A stretch of DNA of 64,000 nucleotides from NCBI GenBank assembly GCA_002778195.1, contig PCDI01000005.1, positions 151,908 through 215,907 of the forward strand, read 5' to 3'. Both the position numbers and the translations under genes were made by a program. Each line of letters starts with the position of its first letter. Positions within the stretch are counted from its first letter, which is position 1. The notes beneath the pieces were generated by a model. The model worked only from the letters and a program-made list of their open reading frames with translations, ran no database searches and was not told the DNA's origin. This DNA is from Raffaelea ambrosiae (taxonomy: Eukaryota; Ascomycota; Sordariomycetes; Ophiostomatales; Ophiostomataceae). Of this stretch, positions 34,546-46,306 are shown piece by piece.

Positions 34546-37500
34546 TTAGTCCGCCAATGCTTGCAGGGCCACCGTTAGCGGCACAATCCGCAGGCTCCGG
34601 CCACGCTTAATAGGTCGAGGGCTGGACGTGCTAGGATCAGCCGTCCGGGTCGGGCTAGCATCGTCCGTCCACTTTCGGAACACGCTCTTGAGGTCGCGCG
34701 GGATACCTTCCAGCACCACTGTTGAGATTGGCACAAACGGCCGGTCCTCCATGCCCGCAGCCAGAATCGCGTACTCCTGCGCAAAGTCAAGCGCATTGTG
34801 GAAGGCCGCATAGTGCTCCTGTGACCGGTGGCCCACGACAATGTACATTTCAAAAAACGCGTCCAGCACGTAGATGCCATCGGGGGACAAATCCCGCTGG
34901 TCAAATGGAGAAATTTCCACAATCTATAATAGGTGGTCAGCTTCCCGAGGACAGAAGAAACTAATGATCAATGAATACAAGAGAACGCACCTGGTCACGA
35001 CCCTCGGCCTCCGAGCGGAAGAGACGTCCGCAATACCGGTCGTACTTGGGCTTCAGACGCCAGTGGTCGGCTGAGCCCATCCTGCTGCCAGAGCTGCCAA
35101 ACAGCGCCCAGAAGTTGGCCGACTCCTTGCCGTCCTCCACCTCAGTGATCTCGCCAGTGAGGGCCAGGTCCATACCCAATAGCCGTGCACAGCTGAGCTC
35201 CTCGACGCTGCTACCCTTGCCCTTCCACAAGTAGCATCTGCCCTGCTTCGTGATCAGAAACGGAAAGCCCGAGCAAAGGCTGGTGGCCGCAAATTCCACC
35301 TCGTCGAAGGTGATCTGGGTTTGGAACCGCCGTCCGCAGAACATGCTTGATGCCAGCAAATCAAACTTGCTACTTGAGCCCTTGCGCACCATCACGACAC
35401 CGCCCAGGGCCTGCAAGAACTCGGCCGTCTCCTTTCCCTGCCTCATCTTCACCAGCTTGCCGCCCTGCGTGCGCGCCTCCCTATTAAGGAAGAACTGCAC
35501 GTCTTCGACCGCCGACTGCGGGACATTGTCGCCCACCCAAAAGTACACTTCCGTCACTTTCTTGCCGGCGCTGTTGTTAAATGTGTGTGGGCACAAGTAC
35601 ATTTCGCTTTCAAAGAGGACGCGTTCGTGCATCGCTGGCACTGGTTGTTTCGTACCATCGCTGGAGACCCGGAATAGCTGCGCCTGCAGTGTGTCCACTT
35701 TGGAGTCGGCGGCGGGCCTGTTTGACAGAATTTCGGCGGCGTCAGCACGGTAATGGCGCTCTGGCCGCTCAGCACCAAAGAAGTTTTTCAGCAAAACTGA
35801 AACTTCTTGTGCATGTTTGGACGGCGAGCGCATAGGCGTTGACAGCGTCGGTGATGTAAGGGCCGGCGAGGCAGGAGCTGGCGAGGTGACGGTCGGGCTA
35901 AAGGAGTTGTTGGCGTTGCGCAGAACAGTTGGGGAACTCGGCAGCGACCGCTCCGCCTGCACTTGCTGCAGAGCAATTGCAGGAGGCGACTGGACAGAGT
36001 GTTTAGGTCTGGTCGTTGATGGAGATCCTGGAGATGCAGGTGTGGCAGACAGCTTCATCGAAGGGGGCCGAATTGGAGGCGACTTCACAACAGGAGCTTT
36101 TTCTTCTGCATCACCCATCGGTGCCAGCTCCTGTTTGGTGGAGACTGGTATCGGAAGTGGTCGTGGACTGCTTGCAGTTGCCTTTTGCGATGCGGTATAT
36201 GCGATCGGGTCCGGGAGCGGTCGTGCTCCGGCGACCTTCGTCTTTGATATTGACAAGGGCCGTGGCACCTCTGCAACATTATGCGGCGGAACGTCGTCCA
36301 AAAATTGCGACATTCTCTTCACATCCAACTTACGCGGTGAGGGAGTTGTCTGAGTAGTTGGCTTATCAACCTCATCTGGCTCCCTCTTGTCTGGGCCAGC
36401 GCTGGCCTGCGAGTTTACAGCAGAGGCAATGGCAGCAACAGTGTCGTGGAACTTGGCAGGTGTCCTTGGCTGGCTAGTACGCACGTTGGACGAGTCGACA
36501 AGAGGGATAACAGATCCGGCAGGCGTCGCCGCGACGTCACTATCTGTCGTTTTCTTGGAAGAGTCCACCAGGGAAATCGCACGACCTGGGCCACTGGATG
36601 CGTTTGGCTTCGGCGCAACATTCTTGGATGAATCAGCCAAGGGCACAACTCTGGGCGTAATGTCTCGCTTCTTGGGCCCAGGAGCCGGAGCAACCTTCTT
36701 GGTCTGAGCCGCAGGTGCAAGCTCAGCCGGCTCGACCGCGGCTGTTTGCGGCTGCTGCAGAGCTGAGGGTGCCTTTCTCCGGGGACCACGAGCACGGCTC
36801 TTAGTCATGTGCGTCAGCTTTGGGCCAGCGACAGGAACATCCTCCGAAGCAGACGAGGCCCGTGGCGCAGATGCCCTTACATGAGACGGCGCATCAGCTG
36901 GAGAAGTCGAAGATGCCGGTGTGGGGGCAGCTGCTGGCGGTCCACGGGCCAATATACCTGCAAGAGCAGGATTAAACCGATTTGCCAGAGCACTGCCGCC
37001 GGTCGGGCGTACAGCCCGCCCAACACTAATAGGGTTGAACTGCTCCACAGCTGGCGGGTCGGCCTCCTTCTTTTCTAGCACCGCAGAAGGAGATGAGTCT
37101 CTTTTGGCCAGCACCGGAGGTGGCATGACGGTTCGGTTGAAGTCGAGAGACTCCAGCGGGCGAGCAGCAGTTGCTGGGGTCGTGCCGGACGACAACTTTC
37201 GCACGGGAGAGGTAGAACGGGAGCTCCCTGTTTTGTTCATCTCTAGACGTTTAGCCAGGCCCTCGGGAAGCTCGTGCGCGTCGTCCTGGGGGCGAGCATT
37301 TGTAGCAACACCACGGCCCTCTGCCTTTGCCTGGGTGAAAGACGCCTTCTTTTGCAGGATGGCATCTTTGAGCTCGTCCTTCTTCTCCCTTGGCTTCGGC
37401 CCGCCAGTCACGTTCAGTGCGGTCTTCCCACGGAGGATGTTATCTTTCAGCGTGTCGGGGGCCACATAGTTCTGGGTCTTGGCGCGGCGCAGATTGCCGA

Positions 37501-39900
37501 CAAGGCTTTGAAGCTCGTTGACCTGTGCATCCTTCTTCTCGGATGGCAGCCGTTGACGGGGTTTGAGATTCGCGCGGAAATCATTGTTTACCGGTGCACC
37601 TGGTTTGGGTGATAGGTTGGGCTTCGGTTTGGCTGCAGGTTTGGCTTGCTCGCTTGGTTGCGAATCCTTGATCGTCATAGGCGGTTTGCTCAGGGCAGGC
37701 TTCTCCGCGGACACCTCCTTTGGCTTTTCGGGCGCAATTGTTTTGTCCTTGTCCGCTGTGCTGGGCTTGTCTGCAATATTTGGCTTGTCCGCCAGGCTTG
37801 GTTTGGGCGACAATGTAGGCTTCGGTGACATGGTCGACTTGGTGGGCGTCGGCGCCTTGGGCGACGACGTCGACTTCGATAGCGCCGGCTTGGGCGGCGT
37901 GCTTGGCTTGGGGTTCGAGGCAGCAGACGGCTTGGCAGCAGCACCGGTGACAGACGTTGCCGGAGAATGGTGGATCCCAAGCCCGACAGTGGAAGTCGGC
38001 CCTGAAGCTGATCCCATAGGCGTCGACCGCATGAGTCCGCCGGTCCTGACCTCGTGCTTGCGCGTCGCAGATGGTGACCGAGCAAGGTCGGCACCGGTGC
38101 TCGAGGCCTTCTGCGCCTTGGCCTTGTTGAGCTCGACCATCCACGCCGGCTGGCTGTTGGACGGGAGTGCTGCCTTGGGCTTGGGCGACTCTGGCTTGTT
38201 CAGAGCAGCCTCCAGCCAGCTCGACGACTTGGTGGGGCTCCACCTCCGGGGATCCATTGTCTTGGAAGGGCTCGAAGGCGGTGTTACTTTCTTGTCCTCC
38301 TCCTTGCTATGCTTCAGGTCGTTCTCGGTGGTCGAGGTCTTGAGTGGCGACGGCGGAGTCGAAGAGCGGCCTCTTTCTTCAGCGTCCGTGCTGATGTGCA
38401 GATTGCTGAGGGAGTTGAGAGAGCCAATTCCGTGGCTGGACGTTGGTCGGGGGCCGGGCCGCTGCACCGGGACTGTGCGGCGTGCGCTGCCAATGGTACC
38501 GCGGCTAGAAGCAATTGAGTCTGCTCGCTGCAGGCTTGGGGGCGATGTGACGCTCCACCTTTTGACGCTGTCGCTTCTTTTCATCATCGCGCTCTGGACA
38601 AAGCCGCCGGCTCCTTTGGTTGGCGAGCGCGGCCGCGTTGGCGACGACCGTCCAGACAGTGGCGGAGAGCCAACGGTCTCGGCAGGCATATCAAGCTTGT
38701 GTGAAGGCGTCAAAGGCGGCGCCGAGGCCAGCTTGAAGCCACTGGACTGCAAAGTGGGCGACGAAGACGCAGCAGGCGAGACAGGGCGAGAGGCTTCGCG
38801 GGTCTCGGAACGACCTTCGGGCTCCGTCGACGGTGTCCGGCTCATGCCAGGCAGCTGGGCGCTTGCCGACGTCAGGTCCTGGCGGTCGTTGTCCTCGACC
38901 TGCGAACGACGATAGGCTGCCGAGTTTAGGCCGCGGTCGGCAGTCTGGCGAAACCAGGACGGATCCTTGGCCGCCAGGTTTTGCGCTATCTTGTCGCGCG
39001 ACAGGGGTGCGTCGCCAGTCGAGTCGGTGCTGGGGCTGTTGGCCGTGTGTGACGAGCGGGCAGCAGCATTCTCGGCGGCCACCATAGAAAGGGGCCGGGT
39101 CCTAGGACGGTCTGATGTGGTCGTCGGGCCGGCCGAGGAGGGGGGGCGTCGCTGCCACGAGAGGGTCGGGTTTCTCGTCAAGGAGCCGGCCGATGACTTT
39201 GCGTCCGGGCTGAACAGAGACTCGTTCTCTTTCGTCGGCGAGGAAGAGGATTGCAATGAAGGAGACGAGGGCTTCGGAGCGCGGTCGTAGGGCTGGGCTG
39301 TAGAGGTGCCGTTCGAGGGCGGGCTCGTGTGGTTGTGCTGCTCCGTCGAACGAGACGGGGGGGTTCGAGAGCCGCTGGGGTTGGGCGTCGACGAGGTCGG
39401 CTTGAAGATGTCCGCCGACTGTGAGCTGTTGTAGCGATGGTGGGACGATGGAGGCGGCGGTGTGTTGGCAGGCGAGACCTTCTGGGGAGAGATGGACCTG
39501 GCACGTTCTGGGGGGATGTCAGCAAAGGATGCTATACAACACAGAGCCACAGAGGAGCCGCGGATGAGCCGCAGAGGGGTCCAATACGGAGCCAGACAGG
39601 AGACTCGCCCGCCCGCCAATCCTGAGCATGCCCATGTGGCCTTATGGTCGTCGCTCCGTGGATAGACCATGTCTGGGCCTTCCGCATGGGAGCCGTTGCC
39701 ATCTTTCCCGCCTTTTTTCCCCTTGTCGATCCTCTGTTGATTATGTCCAGACATATCTCACCTGCTCTGCGCGCCTGGCGCTCTCGCTTCTCCTGCAGGA
39801 TCTTCTCCTCGAGCTCGCGGGACCGTGCTTCGTCTTCCTCGAGCCGGCGGTCCTTAAGCTGCTCGACTGAGCGCAGGAAGTTGGTCACCTCGTCCGACAT
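34546..39900 (-). CDS. Giant DUF4045 and gelsolin/villin-repeat protein, 1677 aa
   Basis: Three exons on the minus strand: 39762-39900, 34991-39507 and 34546-34923 (introns 254 and 67 bp, GT..AG). The N-terminus MSDEVTNFLRSVEQLKDRRL, followed by the coiled-coil-like EEDEARSRELEEKILQEKRE, opens the DUF4045 region. A very long Ser/Pro/Lys-rich linker of about 1100 residues contains Lys-Pro repeats (TLSPKPSLADKPNIADKPS) and many SP/TP sites. The last about 430 residues hold gelsolin-like modules: VLFESEMYLCPHTFNN with VYFWVGDNVPQSAVEDVQFF, a second module with CYLWKGKGSS, and a third formed across the last splice (GRDQ|IVEISPFDQRDL and IYVLDAFFEMYIVVG). Gelsolin modules bind actin and Ca2+; DUF4045-gelsolin fusions are a fungal architecture of unknown role. 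An actin or polarity role is inference. The last exon lacks a villin headpiece. Confidence 0.87.
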
Positions 39901-41014
39901 GGCTGCTAAATTCGGGGTTTCCCCAACGGGCAATTGTCGTGACTGCTAACGCAATGGCGGATATGCGGCTTTGCAGAGCCCTGCAGGCACATGCGACGCA
40001 GAGAACTGAAACTCTGATCTGCAGGGAGCTGCTCGTGGGCGGGCAGCAGATGGAAGTCGGGGTTGTTTGAGCTGTGTCGATGAGAAATAGAGGGGTGAGA
40101 ATTGAAGTTCAAAAAGGGCACAAAATAATAATACCACAAATTCAAAAAAAAATCAACACAAAACGATAAGCAAGAGCCATCTGATGCATCAGATCCAAAA
40201 TGGGAAAGAGCACCCCTGCGGCGGTTACGGGGTCAACATTAGCGTGCTTTTGGCCAGTGTTTACTCGGACCTGCCCACTAATCGCGCAGCTGTTGATGTG
40301 CGTGCGGATGGCGGGCGTGCTGGAAACGCAGCTGGATAGAAGTGCACTGCCATTCGTTGGGCAAGCCTTTTTTAGCGCCCAGTCAGCGCATTGCGAAAAC
40401 CGTTGCCCCCTGTTCGTCCCACTGGCGCACCAGGGCATGGGCCTTGTACGGTGTATTCGTGTGCATGCTGCGAGTACTAACACTAGTTACGGTGTACACC
40501 GTAGTACTCGTAAACAAAGTTGACAAAACAACACCCTGGGAACCGCGCATGTGCACGAGATCGAATCTATCAGATAACTACTTCAATATCTTTGTCAACA
40601 ATCTCGTAGGATCTGGCTTCTAGTACAAAGCCATACAGGTGGATGTACCCGTATCGTAACTACAAAAATAGATATTTGGAAATGCCGGTCAGTGAGAATT
40701 TTATGATGGTACCAAGAAGACAGAAGACATCTTATTCGGCTACACTATATATTTCACTGCCAGATCTATAGACTCCAGCATGCTTGCTACGAGTCTTCGC
40801 ACTTGCATAGTGTCCTCTTTCTTTGCCAATCGCCAGCTTGGCCAGCCTCAACGTACCCGCTAGGATCACAGAACAAGATCAGGCGACAACAGATCGCCCA
40901 CCAGGGGATTGCTGTTCGAGCTGTTTGTGAGTAGCTAATGTCGAGGCCAGCCAGGGGCTCGCAGTCTGTTCTAAGTTCTTACTAGTTACCATGTGGGCTG
41001 CCGGCACCTGCTAG
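39901..41014. other. Intergenic with nested palindrome
   Basis: Promoter of the giant gelsolin-type gene on the left and 3' UTR of ARL2 on the right. It contains a nested inverted repeat at 40471-40510. No gene is supported. Confidence 0.55.
40471..40510. repeat. Nested inverted repeat
   Basis: Outer arms CGAGTACTA (40471-40479) and TAGTACTCG (40502-40510) flank a perfect 16-bp palindrome TACGGTGTACACCGTA at 40488-40503, which overlaps the right arm by two bases. Could form a hairpin or be a bound dyad; read directly from sequence. Confidence 0.75.
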
Positions 41015-41893
41015 TTAATACAAAAAGAGCCGTGCCTTTGCGTCCTCCACCACCCAGGCCAAGCCTTCTTTCAAATTCACGCCAGACATGGCGCTGCACT
41101 GCAGAATGTTCCATTTGTGTGTGCGGATGTCATTCAGTTTCAGAGCCTTTGAGACATTAGCAGATGAACCCTAACAATGAGCATACTTGGCATATTTCAC
41201 CTCTGTGATGTCATCTCCACTCATACACCCCTGGACGTCCGTTTTGTTGGCAAATACCAGCAGACTGGCACCTGCAAGTCTCTATACGCAAGTGTGAATG
41301 AGGATTAGTGTGTACATCCGGCTTCCACACAGGCTTGTGCTTTTGCCTACCTCTTCCTCGAGCAAGCCGTGCAGCTCCGTCCGACAATCGTCCATCCGCA
41401 GCTTGTCGGTTGCGTCCACCACCCAAATGAGCGCGTCTGTCTTTTCAAAGTAGTTCCGCCAGTAAGACCGCAGCGTCTTCTGGCCACCAACATCCCCTGA
41501 TGGTAGTTAGTTTCATGTTCGCAAGACGCGCTGTTCTGAGTTGCCTACATATGTTCAACTTGTAGCTGGGCCATATGTCATGTCAGCTAAAAGCCTCCCT
41601 TCAGTCGGGGAACAGAATGCTCAATGGCCATACCCTTCGTAGTCGATGGTCTTGATGATGAATCCCAGCGTCGGGCTGACCGTGTTGACATCTTCCCCCA
41701 TGATCTTCTTGACAATGGTTGTCTTTCCGGCATTGTCCAAGCCCCTAGCAGAAACTTCAGGTCAGTATGAAGACCCACGGAAAAACACGAAGGTGTGGAC
41801 AAATATAGACAAGGGTAGACAAAGGTGGACAAACAGCATCAAAATGCGGAGCTCCTTGTCCTTGAGCCTCGCTTTCCGCAAAATCGACAACAT
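41015..41893 (-). CDS. ARL2: ADP-ribosylation factor-like GTPase Arl2 (Cin4/Alp41 type)
   Basis: Six exons on the minus strand: 41835-41893, 41634-41744, 41549-41565, 41351-41496, 41201-41281 and 41015-41146; 181 aa, close to the usual 184. The N-terminus MLSILRKARLKDKELRILML matches Arl2; it lacks Gly2, so no myristoylation. GTPase motifs: GLDNAGKT (residues 21-28), switch I Thr in NTVSPTLGF, WDVGGQ (63-68), NKTD (123-126) and CSA (155-157). Arl2 acts with tubulin cofactor D in folding and maintenance of alpha/beta-tubulin. Exon 3 is only 17 nt. For the last intron two acceptors fit the frame: the one at 41147 gives the family-like DDITEALKLNDIRTH, while an acceptor further upstream would insert about eight residues; the former is preferred. 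This gene was assembled entirely by splicing, since no single ORF covers it. Confidence 0.9.
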
Positions 41894-42639
41894 TGTGGTC
41901 TGTAGTCGTGTCTGCAGCAAAAATGCTGCGTAGTGATCCGGGGCCAAATCCTGGTGATATATGAGCGGTGCAAAAATAGGCAGCACTTTTAAAGTCTTCC
42001 GTGTTACATAAGCACATCAAACGACAATAAGCAGCCCACGTCCATCAAAATATCTCAGAACAATTATAACGCAAAGGAAATGTAAATAATGTCTGTAGTG
42101 TAGAAGCTCCAGTAATAGAGTTCATTTATTCACTCTAATGTTTTTGTGTGAATCTATCAACCTTTGTAGGCAAACGGACAGCCATTTCCTGGCAGTCATA
42201 TACATCTCGATTTTGACGCAAGTATCTGGCTGAGTTGGAATGTCCAATCTTTTCGTTTTCGTTTTATTGTTTGATTTGCCTACTCAACTTTCATCCGTAC
42301 GGACGTCTCTCTGTGTTTTCTTGGGGCATATATGACAATACAGTGAGGACTCCGTCGTTCCTTCCTTTTTTGCAGAGCCGTTCCTTCCTATTCTGGTTAC
42401 TTCTATCTTTTCCGTTTGTTTATTTATTTTTCATGTGTTTGTTATTTTCTCTTCTTCTTCTATTCATCTCGACTTATCCTTTCCTTCTTTCTCGACTACA
42501 GCTTGTTTGTTTTTTTGCCCGATCGATCTCAGGCGTGGATCGATAAACTTGGTCGAGCGCCCGACCAGTGAGATCTAGTCAATGCAGATCACGAATACTC
42601 GAAAACAAATTTTGCTGACAAGATAGGCTCAACTCTCCG
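41894..42639. other. Divergent promoter between ARL2 and the GNAT-like gene
   Basis: 746 bp between genes transcribed in opposite directions. AT-rich on the left, T/C-rich at 42350-42500, consistent with a plus-strand fungal promoter and 5' UTR. No ORF of interest. Confidence 0.6.
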
Positions 42640-44454
42640 ATGTCTGGACATTTTTGCCAGGGTGGCCCTTACCAGGTCGTGCGGCGAACGAGCCAGCCCA
42701 CGTCCAACATGAGCGGATTGAACGAGGCCAATCATCTGCGCCAGCTTCAGCAGTTGACACGTCAGGGCCCCCGCGTCTCGCAGGAGAACGAAAAGAAGCC
42801 GGTCATTAGTCCACCCGGACAGGACCAGAACAGGGTTAGCCATGATGCGAGCAATGGGGCGTGGGAAGGAGAGCCTATAACCCGAAACTTCCACCAGAAT
42901 TACGGAAATGGCCAAAACAACTGCGAGTCGGGACCCTCTGGATTTATGATTCCTCCGGGGGTGACTTACATCGGCGTCCCTCGGCGGCATCCTATCCACA
43001 CCCGTGAGGGCTTTCCAGAGACGACCATCGAGCAGATGAAAAAAATCCAGCCATCATCGATGGGACTGACGGAGAGTGCCCTCGCTCTGCACGGCCGCAA
43101 TATTAGCCAGATAAGCTCCAATGCAATCTCAGAAGAGGGAGAAGCTGAGATTTTCCCTGAAGACAGTCTGTCAGTGGCATATGAAAGCCGACTGGCCGAA
43201 GCTGGCGGAGACATCGAGGGTATCTCCAGTGAGAATTGGGCAGAAAACTTGGCAAATCGTTTTGCCACAGATGACGGATTCTATAACTTTGTCACATTCT
43301 GGAATTTGAAGGCCACCACAAATGCCCATGTTGACTTGTTGGAAATGAGAAACGAAGGGCATTGGCTCTGTGACATTGACACAGAAGAAGGCACACTTAT
43401 GAACCCTGTCTCATATGCATTTGTGAAGCGCCACGACACGGATGAGGATGAGGCCACCAAAATGCGGCGCCGTACAAGAACGTCAAACACGGCATGCAAG
43501 GAATGGGCTCTCGATCATGGTATCGGCTGCAAAGAAGAGGCCAGAAAGACAGATGATACCACCGGCAGCATTAATATTGAAGGCAAGACAGCCATCAGAG
43601 ACAGCGACGAGGAATTTGTTGTGGGGGATGATGCTACAGCCATGGGGACAAAGCAAATCACCAGCCAGATGGATTTCTCATCAATGACATTGACACGACT
43701 GAGAGACAGGCAGAGCAGCCACCCAACTGCTGCTTTCTATATGCGTCCCGCTGAGGAACATGACCTGAAAGGCGTACAGGATGTGTACAACCTAGAGGTG
43801 CTCAAGGGTGTGCAAGCCACAGACACGGAACCGCTTCCGATTGAGGACTTTCTGTCCATCTTCCACACATGCCGCAGCGCCGGGCTGCCTTTTCTCGTCA
43901 TCGTGGCAAACGACAATAGAGATGAAAACGCGCCGGGGCGTGTCCTGGGATTCGGCTTTTTCTCGGTGTACCAGCCGGGTCTGGCTGGAGGGCTGAACGG
44001 AACAGGGCGGTTTTCTGTCAAAGTCAACATTTTTGTCCATCCGAACGAACGACAGCAGGGTGTCGGAAGCACCCTCCTGGATATGTTGTTACAGCTCTCG
44101 TCTTCCAATTACCGTCCTCACCCCGATCACAGCATGCTACTGAGAAACGCGGCAGCCCAGGGGCTGGACAATGACGGCCGGCGCCAATACCACTGCGTGT
44201 TTGCCGAAATCCTGTACGGAAGCGAGAAGGGCATCGCGGAGATGTGGTTTGATCGGGTTTTGACGAAAGGGTTTGGCTTCATGCCGTCGGGCAAGAGCAT
44301 CATGAGCGTGCACTGGTCAAGTGTTGGCCAGTGCTGGCTGAACAAGTTGGTATACCAGCGCATCTGCCACACGGACATGCCGCTGGCTGATGGAGAAGCT
44401 GGAGATGATGAAAGCCAGCGCATGGCTCAATCGCGCGGCTCAACAGCGATGTGA
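42640..44454 (+). CDS. GNAT-family N-acetyltransferase-like protein with long N-terminal region
   Basis: Intronless, 604 aa. The first about 365 residues are polar, with no recognised domain apart from a short, possibly structured segment (NWAENLANRFATDDGFYNF and EMRNEGHWLCDIDTEEG). From about residue 366 a GNAT fold is recognisable: FYMRPAEEHDLKGVQDVYN resembles the opening of phosphinothricin-type acetyltransferases, and VNIFVHPNERQQGVGSTLLD (HPNER at 467-471, QQGVG at 472-476) carries the acetyl-CoA pyrophosphate-binding R/Q-x-x-G-x-G/A motif. A strand and helix follow (CVFAEILYGSEKG, MWFDRVLTKGFGFMPSG). The substrate cannot be inferred. Similar large fungal proteins are annotated only as GNAT-domain. 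Codon use is less GC-biased than in neighbouring housekeeping genes. An earlier downstream start (second Met, residue 24) is possible. Confidence 0.8.
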   Translation: MSGHFCQGGPYQVVRRTSQPTSNMSGLNEANHLRQLQQLTRQGPRVSQENEKKPVISPPGQDQNRVSHDASNGAWEGEPITRNFHQNYGNGQNNCESGPSGFMIPPGVTYIGVPRRHPIHTREGFPETTIEQMKKIQPSSMGLTESALALHGRNISQISSNAISEEGEAEIFPEDSLSVAYESRLAEAGGDIEGISSENWAENLANRFATDDGFYNFVTFWNLKATTNAHVDLLEMRNEGHWLCDIDTEEGTLMNPVSYAFVKRHDTDEDEATKMRRRTRTSNTACKEWALDHGIGCKEEARKTDDTTGSINIEGKTAIRDSDEEFVVGDDATAMGTKQITSQMDFSSMTLTRLRDRQSSHPTAAFYMRPAEEHDLKGVQDVYNLEVLKGVQATDTEPLPIEDFLSIFHTCRSAGLPFLVIVANDNRDENAPGRVLGFGFFSVYQPGLAGGLNGTGRFSVKVNIFVHPNERQQGVGSTLLDMLLQLSSSNYRPHPDHSMLLRNAAAQGLDNDGRRQYHCVFAEILYGSEKGIAEMWFDRVLTKGFGFMPSGKSIMSVHWSSVGQCWLNKLVYQRICHTDMPLADGEAGDDESQRMAQSRGSTAM

Positions 44455-45659
44455 AAGACTCGAAGTTGTAGGTTTGAGGCCAGACGATTGGAAGATGACC
44501 TTAGGGAGTTAGGAGGAAGGACCGCAGGATTTTGATGAGAACTATTGACATGGTTTCAGTCCTTTTCAGAACAACATAGCAGCCCGTGGCCAACCGCCTT
44601 TCTGGAGTGACTCCGTGATTTCTGTTAACAGTTCAGTACTCCCAGTTTTCGTACACAGAACATCGTCCACAACTTCACGTAGAATTCTAGTACGTTGCTG
44701 TACCCTCGTTTGTGTTGATACGGTTGTTTTTGTTTCTACGAGGAAACTTAGAATTACTCGTAGAAATTGTGAAACGTAAATAGAAGATCACCGGGTAGTG
44801 CAACGTAAGCTGGCTGCATATTTGTTCCTTCATGCCAGACGCGTGTCCAGCTGGCAATCGACACGGTCGATCTCTAATGGTATGGCATGGCAAGAGTGAA
44901 GATTCGGCTTGCGTAGACATAAGGTTACACCGAAGATCCGTGTTGGAATTAGTCCACTGAGTTCGAAATGCATCGTATTCCCCGAGACATGCTAGCTGCA
45001 CAGCAGCAATGCTTGCTCGTCAATTCCATGACGCGATGCACAACTAGCAAAAAGCACGAGAATCATACAAAAACAAGTCTGTGGCCAAGGCGGCGGAAAG
45101 ACGGGCTCTTATTCCAGGAGGGGGCAAGTCTAATACAACAGGACTGTCCAGGGCCAGCTCTCTCGGCGGATGAAGCGGCACGCACAGCAGCTGAGAGGGA
45201 TCGGCAGTGTGGGGAACGCACCAAGCGCGATAACAAGGTTAAAAAGACAAGCCAGAATGACGTCGTTTCAGCAGGATCGCCCCCAAGGTGCAGGCGACCA
45301 CTCCGTTTGGCGTGTTTCGGTCTGATAGAGGCGTGGTACAGGGCGTTGCTATTGGCCTTCTGTGGGCAGTGGCTGGGGCTCTGGGCCGCCTTGGGAGTTC
45401 GTATCTGCAACGCAGACAACGGTGAAAGAAGGATGTGCGGCGATCCTGTCTGTATTGTTTTTTTTTTCCTGCCAAGCTGCGACCACGCACGGGCATTGTG
45501 CGGACTGTGTCGTCCGGCGAGGGAGCAGGATGGACACGAGCGCAATCTCGCCTCTCAGATCGGGGTCGCCTATGCTTGCTCCTGTGCTTGCTCGCCTGTG
45601 CTTGCCCGCCTCGGTTCACACGGTCGAGTCATGTCATGTGCAGAATCTTAACCCTTGGA

Positions 45660-45720
45660 GACCTGAGACCCGAGACCTGAGACCCGAGACCTGAGAACTG
45701 GGAACTGGGAACTGGGCACT
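45660..45720. repeat. Short tandem repeat (GACCTGAGACCCGA)n and (GAACTGG)n
   Basis: Alternating gacctga/gacccga heptads (about five) run into three heptad-to-octad units of gaactggg/gcactggg. Non-coding minisatellite-like tract. Confidence 0.75.
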
Positions 45721-46100
45721 GGGAAAAAAGAAGTCCCTGGGGCTCTCGTGCCACCCGTTTGTTGTCGACAGGGCGGCCGCTGCTGTATTACGGCGTTTCG
45801 TATTTCGAGCAGACACAGTGAGATACCGTGGTGGGCTGTGGGGACAGTATTTAGGCACTGCTAGTCATAGTACCGGTGTTAGTTGCTTTTTGTTCCTGTT
45901 TTGGCACATGCTGTTTGGTTGAAACAGCAGTTGGCCCAGGCGCAACCCCGGGGCGGTGGTTGGTATCTCAGCCCACAAAAAATGGGAAGGCGGAGCACAC
46001 AGTAGGCTCGCAACACAATTCGGCAGCAGCAACTACGAGAGGGCAGGTCTTGGCGGGAAACCGTGCTTGGTGACCGGGCATGGGACGAGTGCGTTGTGTG

Positions 46101-46108
46101 TATATAAG
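46101..46108 (+). promoter_or_regulatory. TATA box upstream of secreted-protein gene
   Basis: TATATAAG located 199 bp before the start codon of the secreted protein at 46307. It is a clean TATA match in a position compatible with a core promoter with a roughly 150-170-nt 5' UTR. Inference from sequence and position only. Confidence 0.5.
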
Positions 46109-46306
46109 AAGAGGCTGTGGTCTGGCGGTCCCTGCGTTTGCAGGACGGCTTCTCAGAGAACAAGCATCAATACAATCCGCCGTGGTTGCACTTCTGAACG
46201 CAAAATTGAACACCACGACTTGGTTACAGAGCACACAACTGATCGCACGTCCCAATCCTGCACCACTGCTTCACAGCCAAAGCCACCCTGACAACACAAC
46301 TTCGCC

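Larger units (their letters stand above)
44455..46306. other. Intergenic 1.85 kb
   Basis: Contains the 3' UTR of the GNAT-like gene, a region (44968-45651) open in overlapping frames on both strands but without recognisable protein, a short tandem repeat at 45660-45720, and the promoter with a TATA element of the next secreted-protein gene. Confidence 0.5.

Noticed and set aside
44968..45651. 227-codon plus-strand ORF starting with ATG
   Set aside because: No recognisable domain, Cys/Arg-rich irregular composition, and comparably long ORFs on the opposite strand; treated as chance.
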